A stretch of DNA of 25,276 nucleotides from an uncultured Campylobacter sp. (GCF_937973075.1 NZ_CALBWL010000073.1:1-25276), one strand, 5' to 3'. Numbered from the stretch's first letter, positions 7,964 through 15,746 are shown. The notes: generated by a model not told the origin, from the letters alone. Numbers and translations: made by a program.

Positions 7964-8461
7964 TTATCTTCTGCCCTCTTTTTTAGCCCTGACCGCTTCA
8001 TAAAGCTCATCGATCGAGGTTGCGGACGAGCCCGAATATTTCTGTGACGCTTGCATAGTTTTTTTGCCCCATTTACCGTCGATCGTCACGCCGTAGCCAC
8101 CGAACATCAGACTGCGTTGGATATAATAGACTTTATCTTGCTGCGTCATATTTTGTTGCTTCTGCACTTCGCGCTCAGCATCCTTTGCCTGCTCACTTTC
8201 ATATACGGAAGCACCCGCTAAATACCCTAGAACTAAACCTCCCAAAATTGGTACGACAGACGCAATAAATCTATTATTTACGCTAGAAGTCAAGCCTTCT
8301 AAAAATGCCTTTGCAATGCAAAACACTATAAAGCCCGGAATAAAAGCGAGAACGGCATTGAAGCCACTACCTATCACGTATACGAGCATACAGACTAAAA
8401 TAATAGCTACAAGCCCCTCACCCAAACCGCTACCGACGAGGAAAGCTAGGAAAAAATTCAT
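7964..8461 (-). CDS. Small membrane protein with C-terminal peptidoglycan-binding-like motif
   Basis: 165 residues. The first 85 hold about three hydrophobic segments (roughly 14-30, 33-52 and 67-85). A charged linker rich in Gln, Lys and Glu follows (88-110). Residues 112-141 contain YYIQRSLMFGGYGVTIDGKW then GKKT, which follows the pattern of the peptidoglycan-binding domain 1 repeat (IQ..L...GY....DG.WG.KT). The domain is short, so one helix may be lost. A ribosome site (AAGGAT) precedes the ATG. Cell-envelope attachment is inference; no close family is recognised. Confidence 0.6.
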   Translation of the reverse strand: MNFFLAFLVGSGLGEGLVAIILVCMLVYVIGSGFNAVLAFIPGFIVFCIAKAFLEGLTSSVNNRFIASVVPILGGLVLGYLAGASVYESEQAKDAEREVQKQQNMTQQDKVYYIQRSLMFGGYGVTIDGKWGKKTMQASQKYSGSSATSIDELYEAVRAKKEGRR

Positions 8462-8486
8462 AATTTATCCTTGAAATTTAAACGAC

Positions 8487-8521
8487 ATAATTTTCTGATT
8501 TTAAATTTAACCGAAAATTAT
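8487..8521. repeat. AT-rich inverted repeat
   Basis: ATAATTTTC at 8487-8495 and GAAAATTAT at 8513-8521 form a perfect 9-base stem with a 17-base loop between two minus-strand genes. It could be a weak terminator for the upstream gene; there is no T-run of note. Confidence 0.3.
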
Positions 8522-8561
8522 GAAATTTAATCACCGATTAGACAACAAAATATAAGCAAGG

Positions 8562-8858
8562 CTATTCGACGTGCTTCATGGTCCTATGAAATTGCGGACT
8601 GTGATCTCGCGCCGCCACTAAAGCACCTATAAAGGCCAATATGCCAATAACCCAGACGATAATTAATAAAGTAGTATAGTCTTTAGCAAAAGCCGTTCCA
8701 AAAAAGAGCCAAAGTATAGAAAAAAAGAGTGTTCCTATCCACGACCTGCTATAAGAGATCTCCGCCTGGCACCCACCGCATACGATTGCTCCGTATTTGA
8801 TGTCGTCTTTGCCACAAAATGGGCACATTAAATGATCCGGATGTTCATTCTCTGCCAT
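8562..8858 (-). CDS. Zinc-ribbon membrane protein
   Basis: 98 residues. The N-terminus carries two Cys pairs, CPFC (12 and 15) and CGGC (27 and 30), spaced as a zinc ribbon, followed by two hydrophobic helices (about 40-57 and 63-83) and a short charged tail. The ATG has a strong ribosome site (AAAGGAG) and a TATAAT -10 box lies 30 bases upstream (8888-8893). The zinc-ribbon-plus-TM layout is common in uncharacterised bacterial proteins; no function can be given. Confidence 0.65.
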   Translation of the reverse strand: MAENEHPDHLMCPFCGKDDIKYGAIVCGGCQAEISYSRSWIGTLFFSILWLFFGTAFAKDYTTLLIIVWVIGILAFIGALVAARDHSPQFHRTMKHVE

Positions 8859-8887
8859 AATTTCTCCTTTGAAAAAATATAGGGGGA

Positions 8888-8893
8888 ATTATA
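8888..8893 (-). promoter_or_regulatory. -10 box for the zinc-ribbon gene
   Basis: A perfect TATAAT on the minus strand, 30 bases before the start at 8858 and followed by AAAGGAG. The 11-base word TAGGGGGAATT occurs at 8880-8890, overlapping this promoter, and again at 8936-8946, next to the rpsR terminator. Confidence 0.5.
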
Positions 8894-8942
8894 TATATAA
8901 GAGCGGGCTTAAATTTTAAAATTTAGAGTTTAAAATAGGGGG

Positions 8943-8972
8943 AATTTTAGCGGCTTTGTACCGCTAAAATTT
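8943..8972 (-). terminator. Terminator of rpsF-ssb-rpsR
   Basis: AATTTTAGCGG (8943-8953) and its exact complement (8961-8971) form an 11-base stem with a 7-base loop. The stem overlaps the rpsR stop codon. The T-rich arm lies inside the stem on the minus strand, so it may work in both directions. Confidence 0.6.
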
Positions 8973-9231
8973 AAAGATTTTCGAATGGATTTGTGACCAC
9001 GTCTTTGCGATCGACGATGTAAGGTATGAGGGCTGCTTGACGCGCACGTTTGATAGCCTTTTCTACCATCTCTTGGTATTTTTTGCTAGTGCCGGTTAAG
9101 CGGCGCGGCATAATCTTAAAGCGCTCGCTTAGGCAGTGCTTTAGCAGCGCCGTGTCCTTATAATCGATAAATTCGATCTTTGCTTCCGTAAATTTGCAAT
9201 ACTTCCTAGTATATTTTCTCTTATCTGCCAT
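8971..9231 (-). CDS. rpsR: 30S ribosomal protein S18
   Basis: 86 residues, full length. The core (YKDTALLKHCLSERFKIMPR, then RLTGTSKKYQ and the final KRARQAALIPY) is diagnostic of S18, which forms a heterodimer with S6 on the platform of the small subunit. It is the last gene of rpsF-ssb-rpsR, 13 bases after ssb, and is followed at once by a strong hairpin. Confidence 0.97.
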   Translation of the reverse strand: MADKRKYTRKYCKFTEAKIEFIDYKDTALLKHCLSERFKIMPRRLTGTSKKYQEMVEKAIKRARQAALIPYIVDRKDVVTNPFENL

Positions 9232-9244
9232 GATTTTTCCTTAA

Positions 9245-9847
9245 TTAAAATGGGATCGTGTCGTTGCCATCATCGTATTTATCGGCATCGACGTCGACTT
9301 CTGGAATCGTGCTTTCGTAACTCTGCTCTTTTTGTTTAGGCGCATTGTAATCGTTTTTTGTGCCTCTGGAATTTGAGTTTTGTCTATTAGCATAGCTATT
9401 TCCGCCGCCATAATTACCGCCGCCGCCATAGCTAGAATTTCCTCCGCCGTAACCACCGGAGCTTCCGCTATAATTGCCGCCCTCGTAATTACCGCCTTGA
9501 TTATAGCCGCCGCTTCCACCTTGATTGCTTCCTAGCATCTCCATAGTATCTACGCTGATGGAGTGCTTGCTTCGGTTCTGTCCGTTTTGATCCTGCCACT
9601 GATCTAGCTTCAAGCGGCCTTCGATCAAAATTTTACTGCCTTTTCGCAAGTATTGGTTTGCGATCTCGGCCGTACGACCGAAAAAATCTATGTCTATAAA
9701 GCACGTTTCTTCGCGTTTCTCGCCGTTTGAGCTATTATATCTGCGTGTGACGGCGATGCCGGTTTTGCCTACGGCGGTACCCGTTTGCAGATATCTAAGC
9801 TCGATATCTCGGGTCAAATTACCTACCAAAACTACTTTATTGAACAT
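9245..9847 (-). CDS. ssb: Single-stranded DNA-binding protein
   Basis: 200 residues. The OB-fold occupies about 1-105 and begins MFNKVVLVGNLTRDIELRY, with the typical FGRTAEIANQYLRKGS segment. A Gly/Asn/Ser/Tyr-rich linker (about 113-156, with GGYGGG and GGGGNYGGG) leads to the acidic tail ending DTIPF, the tip that docks replication and repair partners. The linker contains short Gly-rich repeats that make this part of the gene repetitive. The ribosome site AAAGGAT precedes the ATG. Confidence 0.97.
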   Translation of the reverse strand: MFNKVVLVGNLTRDIELRYLQTGTAVGKTGIAVTRRYNSSNGEKREETCFIDIDFFGRTAEIANQYLRKGSKILIEGRLKLDQWQDQNGQNRSKHSISVDTMEMLGSNQGGSGGYNQGGNYEGGNYSGSSGGYGGGNSSYGGGGNYGGGNSYANRQNSNSRGTKNDYNAPKQKEQSYESTIPEVDVDADKYDDGNDTIPF

Positions 9848-9857
9848 ATTTTATCCT

Positions 9858-10271
9858 TTATTCGCCCTCTTTGGCTGCTTCTTCAGGCTCTTTCGGCTCT
9901 ACCGGCGCTTTTGGCTCGCGCTCTTTTTTCGCAGGGCTTAGTTTGATGCCTTTGCTTAGCTTGTCCCAAGCGGAAATTTCACGCTTAGTCTCATATTTGA
10001 CGGTCAAAAATCTAATGATATCTTCGGTGATGCGCAGATTTCTAACAAGTTCGGAGATCAAGCTCGGCTCGGCCTTAAAATAGATTACGAAATAAACTCC
10101 GCGTTCATATTTGTCGATCTTATAGGCCAGCTTTCTAACGCCCATTTCGATCACGGAAGCGATCTCTCCGCCGTTTTTGGTTATGATTTCTTTGACGAAA
10201 TCGACTTTTGTTTTAACTTCATCGTCGGTAAGCGTGGGCTTAACGATGAATAAAACCTCGTAGTTTCTCAT
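9858..10271 (-). CDS. rpsF: 30S ribosomal protein S6
   Basis: 137 residues. MRNYEVLFIVKPTLTDDEV and RKLAYKIDKYERGVYFVIYF are typical of S6. After the ferredoxin-like core the protein has a Lys/Glu/Pro-rich acidic tail from about residue 115 (KEPEEAAKEGE). It is the first gene of the rpsF-ssb-rpsR operon, has the strong ribosome site AAGGAG, and is preceded by a hairpin leader described separately. Confidence 0.97.
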   Translation of the reverse strand: MRNYEVLFIVKPTLTDDEVKTKVDFVKEIITKNGGEIASVIEMGVRKLAYKIDKYERGVYFVIYFKAEPSLISELVRNLRITEDIIRFLTVKYETKREISAWDKLSKGIKLSPAKKEREPKAPVEPKEPEEAAKEGE

Positions 10272-10292
10272 AAATTCTCCTTATGGATTTTA

Positions 10293-10315
10293 GCTCGCAA
10301 ACAGCGTCTGCGGGC
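10293..10315 (-). promoter_or_regulatory. Hairpin in the rpsF leader (possible S6:S18 autoregulatory element)
   Basis: On the minus strand GCCCGCAGAC and GTTTGCGAGC pair with one mismatch around a GCT loop, between a candidate -10 (TAATAT, 10342-10347) and the ribosome site. Many bacteria regulate rpsF operons by an S6:S18-binding leader RNA with a CCG-containing stem. Whether this hairpin belongs to that class cannot be settled by eye. Confidence 0.35.
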
Positions 10316-10341
10316 AAGGATTTTGCAAAAAATGCGAAGGG

Positions 10342-10347
10342 ATATTA
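10342..10347 (-). promoter_or_regulatory. Candidate -10 box for rpsF-ssb-rpsR
   Basis: TAATAT (in TTAGTAATATCCC) lies just after the holA stop; a transcript from it would have a leader of roughly 60 bases that contains the hairpin at 10293-10315. A second weaker candidate, TAAAAT, sits close to the ribosome site. Confidence 0.35.
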
Positions 10348-10355
10348 CTAAAATT

Positions 10356-11360
10356 TCACTTAATATTTGCTTTTTGTCCGAGCGAACTTAGCAGCATGCG
10401 CTGCAACCTCAAAAACGACGCAAGCAAAAGCTCGTCCTTCGCCGCGTTCTTTTCGCTTTTTAGTTCAAATTCCAAATCGTTTAAGTGAGCGAAAATTTTA
10501 TAAAACGTCCTCGTAGAAAAGCTGGTGGCGTAGCGCTGCATCTGTGCGGCCACGGAAGGGGGCGGCTGATAGCCTAAAACCGCCTTAAAATCAAATCTGC
10601 CGTTTATTTTTACGTAAGCATGCAGGCGAAAAATTCTATAAATTAGGCGGTAGAAATAATTTATCAGCTCCATCTCATTGTATCCGCCGCCCAGAGCCAT
10701 TTTGTAAAAATCTACGCGAAAATCGCTAAGGCTGAAAATTTTATCGAAAAGCTCGTCATAGCTTACCTCGCTAAGGCCATAAACCATCAAATTTACGTTT
10801 TGCAGGCTAAGCTCAAGCCCCAGACTTGCAAATTTTTCTATCTCGCTCGCGCTTAGGCTCAGGCTTTCGTTGTGGATGGCGTAGATCCTGCTAAGCGCGG
10901 CGGTGTTTGCAAAAAGCCCGCACATCTCGCATTTTTGCGCAAGCAGCGCTATGGCTTCATTCATGCCCGAGGGTTTGAAAAATCTCACTTCGTTTCGTTC
11001 AAATTCCTTGATAAAATCCGCGCTCACAGAAATTTCGCTATCGTTTAGCTCATAAATTAGATGATTGTTCGCGTCCGACTTACACAGCGCGATGAGCCTT
11101 CGCAGCTCCTCCTTTTTGATGAGCGAGGCGATTTTGATGTGAAGCGTGTTGCTGCCGCCGAAAAGCGAGGGCTCCAAGAAGCTTCGCGCCGCGTCAAAAT
11201 CATACTCCAAAAAATACAAACTCAAAAAATTTTCCGCGGCGAAAATTTGCTTCAGGCGCTGCGCGTAAAGCTCGTTTGAAAAATCGTCTCCGCCGCGCAA
11301 AAGCACGAAATTCGGCACCCTGCCGCTTGCGATAAGCCCGTCAAATTCTTTCCTATACAT
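10356..11360 (-). CDS. holA: DNA polymerase III delta subunit
   Basis: 334 residues, the usual length for HolA. This clamp-loader subunit opens the beta clamp so it can be placed on DNA. The start (MYRKEFDGLIASGRVPNFVL then LRGGDDF) matches the first strand and the ATPase-like fold of delta proteins; the family is divergent in Campylobacter, and the conserved YRLIYRIFRLHAY region fits the C-terminal collar domain. The ATG overlaps the rnr stop by one base (TGATG), the same rnr-holA linkage as in C. jejuni. Confidence 0.85.
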   Translation of the reverse strand: MYRKEFDGLIASGRVPNFVLLRGGDDFSNELYAQRLKQIFAAENFLSLYFLEYDFDAARSFLEPSLFGGSNTLHIKIASLIKKEELRRLIALCKSDANNHLIYELNDSEISVSADFIKEFERNEVRFFKPSGMNEAIALLAQKCEMCGLFANTAALSRIYAIHNESLSLSASEIEKFASLGLELSLQNVNLMVYGLSEVSYDELFDKIFSLSDFRVDFYKMALGGGYNEMELINYFYRLIYRIFRLHAYVKINGRFDFKAVLGYQPPPSVAAQMQRYATSFSTRTFYKIFAHLNDLEFELKSEKNAAKDELLLASFLRLQRMLLSSLGQKANIK

Positions 11361-13282
11361 CAGATCTTCTTTACCACCCTGCCTAAAATCACTCCGCTAG
11401 CGATGTTTGCGTCCGTAAGCTCGACTAGCACGGGCGTTAAAATATCGCCGGCGAAATTTGAAACTAAAATTTTAGCCCCTTTTAGCTTGTCGTCGAGCTT
11501 TGCGGTGACGGAATTTCCATTTTCGTCGATATAGCAGCGGAATTTTTTGCCCAAATTTTCCGCGGCCCAGCGCGCAAATTTTCGGTCCATAAAATCAAAC
11601 GCGACCTTATCCGCCTCGCGCTCTAGCTCGTTTAGCCTCGCGCACGTAGCGTCGATGTTTAAAAGCAGGTAATTATAAAATTTCTCATCCCCCCTCATCT
11701 GCGCCTTTAGCAAGCGGTGCAAAATGAGATCGGAATAGCGCCTGATCGGGCTTGTGAAGTGCGTGTAGTTATCAAATCCGAGCCCGAAATGCCCGCGCGA
11801 TTCGGATGCGTACTCGGCGCGTTTTTGAGCCTTAATGATGAGCTTATCGACCTCCTCGCGTATCCCCATAGCATCGGCTTGCGCTTGGATTTCGCCGATC
11901 ATCTTAGCAAGGTTGCTCTGATACGGCGCGTCGATGCCAAACAGCGCTAGATCGTCAAGCAGAGCGTAAATTTTTTTAAGCTCCGCCGAGCCGTGATTTC
12001 TAAAAACGCCCCGCTCGATGCGCGCCGCAGCGGCTTTGTTGGCTAGCAGCATACAATCCTCGATGAGCTTGTGCGACGGAGTGTCGGTCTCAAAGCGGGT
12101 GGAGCTTATAAAACCGCGCTCATCAAGCGTGATGCGAAGCTCCTTGGTGCGGAAATCAAATCCGCGCTTTAGCCTCGCGCGGCGCAGGCGCTCGCAAATT
12201 TCATTAAGCGGCAAGAGCCAGCTTAAAATTTCGGGCTCGGCCGCCTCGCGAGTGCGTAAAATTTCATCGACCTCGTCGTAATTGTAGCGGCGCTTTGATC
12301 TTATGATCGCTTCGAAAAGCTCCTGCTTTTGCGGGTTTAAATTTTCATCCAAAGAAATTTTAAAAACAAAAGCCAGCCTCGGCAGATCAGGCATCAGCGA
12401 GCAGATATTTTCGCTAAGCTCGCGCGGCAGCATCGGCACGGATCGGTGCGGGAAATAGATCGAAAAGCCGCGAAATTTCGCCTCCTTATCGATCGGCGAG
12501 TATTCACTTACATATTCGCTCACGTCGGCAATCGCGACGTAAAGCGTGCGCTCTTTTACGTCAAAATAGATCGCGTCGTCGAAGTCCTTGGCGTCGATAG
12601 GATCGATAGTGCAAAAGGGCAGATGCTGCAAATCCACGCGCTGCGGATACAGCGCCTCGTCCACTTCGCTGCCGAAGCTCGCGGCTTGCTGCTTGCACGC
12701 TTCGTTAAATTCGTCGTTTTTATCGTAGATCGCTAAAGAAATTTTCTCATCGACGAAGGGATCGGATAAGCTTCCGATTACCTCGGTAATCTCGTTCGTT
12801 AGATTATCAATCTTTAAAAGGGTATTTGCGGGCAGCTGCTTTAGCGATTTTTGCGTGGCTTTGAGCGGATTTGCGAGGCCGGTTTTAACGTTCACGCCTA
12901 AAATTTCGCGCCCGAATCTTTTGGTGTAAACCACGCTCGTTAAAAATGCGGGCTTAATACACATCAGCACTTTTGCGTGCAGACGGGACTTTCTTGAGCT
13001 TAAAATTTTTGCTAGGATCAGATCGCCCAGATGCACGCCGCTTAAATATCTGTTTTCGATGATAAGATCAGCTTTGAAGCGGTCGTCGAAGCTTTGCAGA
13101 TAGCCCGTGCCGTCGCGCGCGATATCGAGCCTACCGAAAACATAGCCGTCGTTTAGGTAGAGCTTGCCCTTGTGCGCGCTGATAGCGCCGATATTTAGGA
13201 GGTTGCGCGCAAGCTCCTTTTGCTCGCCGCTAAGATCCTTTTCAAATACGCCAGAGTTAAAGGCGCGCAGGAACTCTTTCAT
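11360..13282 (-). CDS. rnr: Ribonuclease R family exoribonuclease
   Basis: 640 residues, close to the size of epsilonproteobacterial RNase R. It degrades structured RNA 3' to 5'. The catalytic RNB domain is clear: FCTIDPIDAKDFDDAIYFDV (about residues 223-242) supplies the metal-binding aspartates, and NYTHFTSPIRRYSDLILHRL is the other signature. The N-terminal part is a cold-shock/OB-like region. The C-terminal S1-like region is short and weakly conserved, so it could also be called RNase II/VacB-like. It starts within the end of the HDOD gene (ATGA overlap of 4 bases) and overlaps holA by one base. Confidence 0.93.
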   Translation of the reverse strand: MKEFLRAFNSGVFEKDLSGEQKELARNLLNIGAISAHKGKLYLNDGYVFGRLDIARDGTGYLQSFDDRFKADLIIENRYLSGVHLGDLILAKILSSRKSRLHAKVLMCIKPAFLTSVVYTKRFGREILGVNVKTGLANPLKATQKSLKQLPANTLLKIDNLTNEITEVIGSLSDPFVDEKISLAIYDKNDEFNEACKQQAASFGSEVDEALYPQRVDLQHLPFCTIDPIDAKDFDDAIYFDVKERTLYVAIADVSEYVSEYSPIDKEAKFRGFSIYFPHRSVPMLPRELSENICSLMPDLPRLAFVFKISLDENLNPQKQELFEAIIRSKRRYNYDEVDEILRTREAAEPEILSWLLPLNEICERLRRARLKRGFDFRTKELRITLDERGFISSTRFETDTPSHKLIEDCMLLANKAAAARIERGVFRNHGSAELKKIYALLDDLALFGIDAPYQSNLAKMIGEIQAQADAMGIREEVDKLIIKAQKRAEYASESRGHFGLGFDNYTHFTSPIRRYSDLILHRLLKAQMRGDEKFYNYLLLNIDATCARLNELEREADKVAFDFMDRKFARWAAENLGKKFRCYIDENGNSVTAKLDDKLKGAKILVSNFAGDILTPVLVELTDANIASGVILGRVVKKI

Positions 13283-14523
13283 ATCGAAATTTCACCTTTC
13301 GCCTCTAAAAACGCCTCCTGCTCGAAGCCGAACTCGACTAGTAAATTTAAAGCGTTGTCGATGCTAAGCTCGTCGAAGTGATGATAGATATTGACCGCGG
13401 TTTTGGTGATCTTTAGCATTGCATAGCGGGATTTGTTCTCAAAAGGCGCGTCGTCGGGGGCGTTTGAATACAGCGCGTCCTGTGCGATCTGCTCTAGCCC
13501 GAAATGCGCAAATAGCGCGTGCGAGACGCTCTCGCGGTTTGTGCCGGTAAATTTCATCTCCACATCGGTAAAATCCTGCGGAAAGATCGAGCCTTTGATG
13601 GCATGGTAAAATTCCTCCGCCTTGCCCGCCGCACACACCTGCTCGTCGATAAAAACCCGTCCAAACTCCACTAAAATCACGCTTGAGAGGATGCTTTGCT
13701 CTATCTGCGGGTAGGATTTGATCCACGAAAACATAAGCAGATTTCGCAGCAGCGAGACCTGCGTGAGCTTTTCGCGATCGATGCGATACGCCTGCAGGCT
13801 CGGCTTTAGCATCTCGTCAAATACCGCGAATAGAAAAAACGCCCGCATCTGCTCGCGCCCGTAAAGCTCAAACGCTCGCTGTAAATTTAGCGTTTTTAGT
13901 GCCGCGGCGCCCTGCTCTTGTCCCCGCTCCTGCGCTCTGCCCCATTCTTGCTTCTGTTTTTGCTTCTGCGCTTGCCCCTGCTCCTGCTCTCGTTCTTGCT
14001 GTTGCGTTTGTGCGGCTCGCGTAGAGATGCTCAAACCTAGCGCGCAATCAGCTCTCACGGCGACGTGCTGATTTTGCTGCTGCGTATCGCTCGCGGCCTG
14101 CGAGGGGTTAAATTTAAAATTCTCGTCGCTGTAGTTCGCGCCGTTTGCGTCATTTGAGTGATTAAATTTAAGACTATCGCCCCGCCCTACTAAATCTGCG
14201 CCCTTTTGCTCGCTCGAGGCGCACTCATTTTGCTGCCGATCGTTTGCGGCGTCTTGCAAGCTGTGTTCTATGGACTTTGCGCCTTGTAGATCGCGCCGCT
14301 CATCTGCAGTAGCGAAATTTTGCCTCGCGAGCCCTTCGGCGCTAAATTTAGACAAACCGCAAAAGGCTAAATCTAAAATTTTATCCGCCAGGGGGGCGTT
14401 TTTTGAAATTTGCATAGCGAGCTCGATGTCCGAAACGGCCGCGTCAAACGATGCTAAAATTTTTAAAATTTCATCGCTAAAGCCCGCGAGCGCGCCTATT
14501 TTTTGGGTTATAAATTTATTCAT
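13279..14523 (-). CDS. Divergent HDOD-domain protein with a long Gln/Glu-rich insertion
   Basis: 414 residues from the ATG at 14523. An alternative TTG at 14556 lies inside the -10 box and cannot be the start. The N-terminal helices (LAGFSDEILKILASFDAAVS, then IELAMQISKNAPLADKILDL) and the C-terminal half (LQRAFELYGREQMRAFFLF; LLRNLLMFSWIKSYPQIE; SVSHALFAHFGLEQIAQDAL) follow the plan of HDOD domains, which are HD-related but lack metal ligands and act in signalling. Between them residues 64-208 are inserted: low complexity, with Gln/Glu/Lys/Arg runs at 173-206. It is the first gene of the HDOD-rnr-holA operon, which suggests a link to RNA decay or replication, but no partner is known. Confidence 0.65.
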   Translation of the reverse strand: MNKFITQKIGALAGFSDEILKILASFDAAVSDIELAMQISKNAPLADKILDLAFCGLSKFSAEGLARQNFATADERRDLQGAKSIEHSLQDAANDRQQNECASSEQKGADLVGRGDSLKFNHSNDANGANYSDENFKFNPSQAASDTQQQNQHVAVRADCALGLSISTRAAQTQQQEREQEQGQAQKQKQKQEWGRAQERGQEQGAAALKTLNLQRAFELYGREQMRAFFLFAVFDEMLKPSLQAYRIDREKLTQVSLLRNLLMFSWIKSYPQIEQSILSSVILVEFGRVFIDEQVCAAGKAEEFYHAIKGSIFPQDFTDVEMKFTGTNRESVSHALFAHFGLEQIAQDALYSNAPDDAPFENKSRYAMLKITKTAVNIYHHFDELSIDNALNLLVEFGFEQEAFLEAKGEISI

Positions 14524-14555
14524 TTTGAAAAGCCGTTCAATATAAATTTCGCACA

Positions 14556-14584
14556 ATCATATCAAATTTTAACTCAAATTGCAA
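14556..14584 (-). promoter_or_regulatory. Sigma-70-type promoter of the HDOD-rnr-holA operon
   Basis: TTGCAA (14579-14584) and TATGAT (14556-14561) are separated by exactly 17 bases on the minus strand. Transcription would start near 14549, about 26 bases before the ATG. This is the best -35/-10 pair in the window. Confidence 0.6.
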
Positions 14585-14746
14585 AGCAAAACGCCGCCGT
14601 TGCGTCCAAATTCCGCTTCGGCTCGCGGGCTTTTGAAGCGCTTTTTTTACGCCAAAAAATCGCGGATCAACCTGCCCGTTTATCGCGGCGGCAAAACCGA
14701 AATTTCAAGCGCCGTTTTATAAAATTTTAATCCCCTTTCGTATAGA

Positions 14747-15568
14747 ATGCATCGAGATTCCGTTTATAAAGAGCTTGATTTGGATAAATTTGAAGTCAGC
14801 ACTGCGCTAAGAAAAGAAAGGACTAGGGACTACGATAAAGAGCCGCTAGTTTTGCGGGATTATTCTGGCTTTCCTTTAATTTTACACTATTTGATTATTT
14901 TAGTATTTTGGATTACTGCTTCTGGGTTTTGCATTAGTTGCTTAGACGATTTCGAAAGCGGTATTTTAGATTTTGACGACACAAAAGGAACGATAATAAA
15001 ATTTGGCTTTGCAATAGTTGTATTTTTGATATTTGATTGTTTTAATATTATAAATTCAAAGAAAAAATATACCTATTTTTATAATTCAAAAGTTGCATAT
15101 TGTGATCAAAATTTTAAAGAGACTAGCAGTGAAGATATAATATTTAACAAAGATACAACTTTTAAGGCAATCTGGTTTTTAGATATGATATTTTCAAGTA
15201 TTTTTGGTAAGGTATTTTTAGTTAGTTTTTTCATAATTAGCTTTATTAAAGGAACTTTTGGCATATCTTTAATAGGTGTATTACTTTTAATATTTATATT
15301 ATTGTTTGCGGAATTTTTAGAAATTATAGTTTTTTTGGTAATTTATAGATATGAAAATAAAAGTTTTAAAAATTTTTGGAAAATATTTCCAAAATTTCAA
15401 ATAAATCTTGAATATATAGAAGAAATACACTGGTATGATTATAGGTGGGAGAATCAAGGACTTTATTCTATACATATATTTTCTTTCAATGAAAAAAATT
15501 ACAATAAGGTAAGAGATTATATTTTTACGGTCTTTAATATAGATATAAATAAAAATTTAAGTAAATAA
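14747..15568 (+). CDS. Membrane protein with N-terminal RDYDKEP motif (first copy)
   Basis: 273 residues, no family recognised. An N-terminal charged part holds the motif RDYDKEPLVLRDY (27-39), then about four hydrophobic segments (roughly 45-65, 84-103, 154-168, 173-200) and a soluble C-terminus rich in Asn, Tyr and Phe. The loop KKYTYFYNSKVAYCDQNFKE resembles the matching loop of the second copy at 15885, so the two are distant paralogues with the same layout. The first 140 bases are visibly richer in G+C than the rest, which is extremely AT-rich, suggesting a mosaic. No good ribosome site precedes the ATG. It is followed by a short stub gene. A role as immunity or accessory partner of a secreted toxin is inference. 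Confidence 0.6.
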   Translation: MHRDSVYKELDLDKFEVSTALRKERTRDYDKEPLVLRDYSGFPLILHYLIILVFWITASGFCISCLDDFESGILDFDDTKGTIIKFGFAIVVFLIFDCFNIINSKKKYTYFYNSKVAYCDQNFKETSSEDIIFNKDTTFKAIWFLDMIFSSIFGKVFLVSFFIISFIKGTFGISLIGVLLLIFILLFAEFLEIIVFLVIYRYENKSFKNFWKIFPKFQINLEYIEEIHWYDYRWENQGLYSIHIFSFNEKNYNKVRDYIFTVFNIDINKNLSK

Positions 15569-15594
15569 CATTTTTTTTTGATAAAGGATAAAAA

Positions 15595-15666
15595 ATGAGA
15601 AAGTTTGAGGCGCTAAAAACATATGCAGAGCTAGCATGGGCGGGGTATAGGGGATTGAACAATTAA
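15595..15666 (+). pseudogene. 23-codon stub, probable N-terminus of a lost large secreted protein
   Basis: An ATG with a good ribosome site (AAAGGAT, spacing about 6) opens MRKFEALKTYAELAWAGYRG and then hits a TAA. The reading is GC-richer than its surroundings and looks like the first residues of large Campylobacter secreted proteins with Ca-binding repeats (a resemblance from memory, not a search). It ends abruptly, then a non-coding stretch with inverted repeats follows. Best read as a truncated gene. Confidence 0.35.
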
Positions 15667-15746
15667 CAAGCTGTGGTATAAAAAAGACTGCTATGGATTT
15701 TGGATTTAACCGAGGGCTAATTCAGATCAAACAGATCTAAATATTA

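Noticed and set aside
14524..14556. Upstream TTG start of the HDOD gene
   Set aside because: It lies inside the TATGAT -10 box, upstream of any transcript start.
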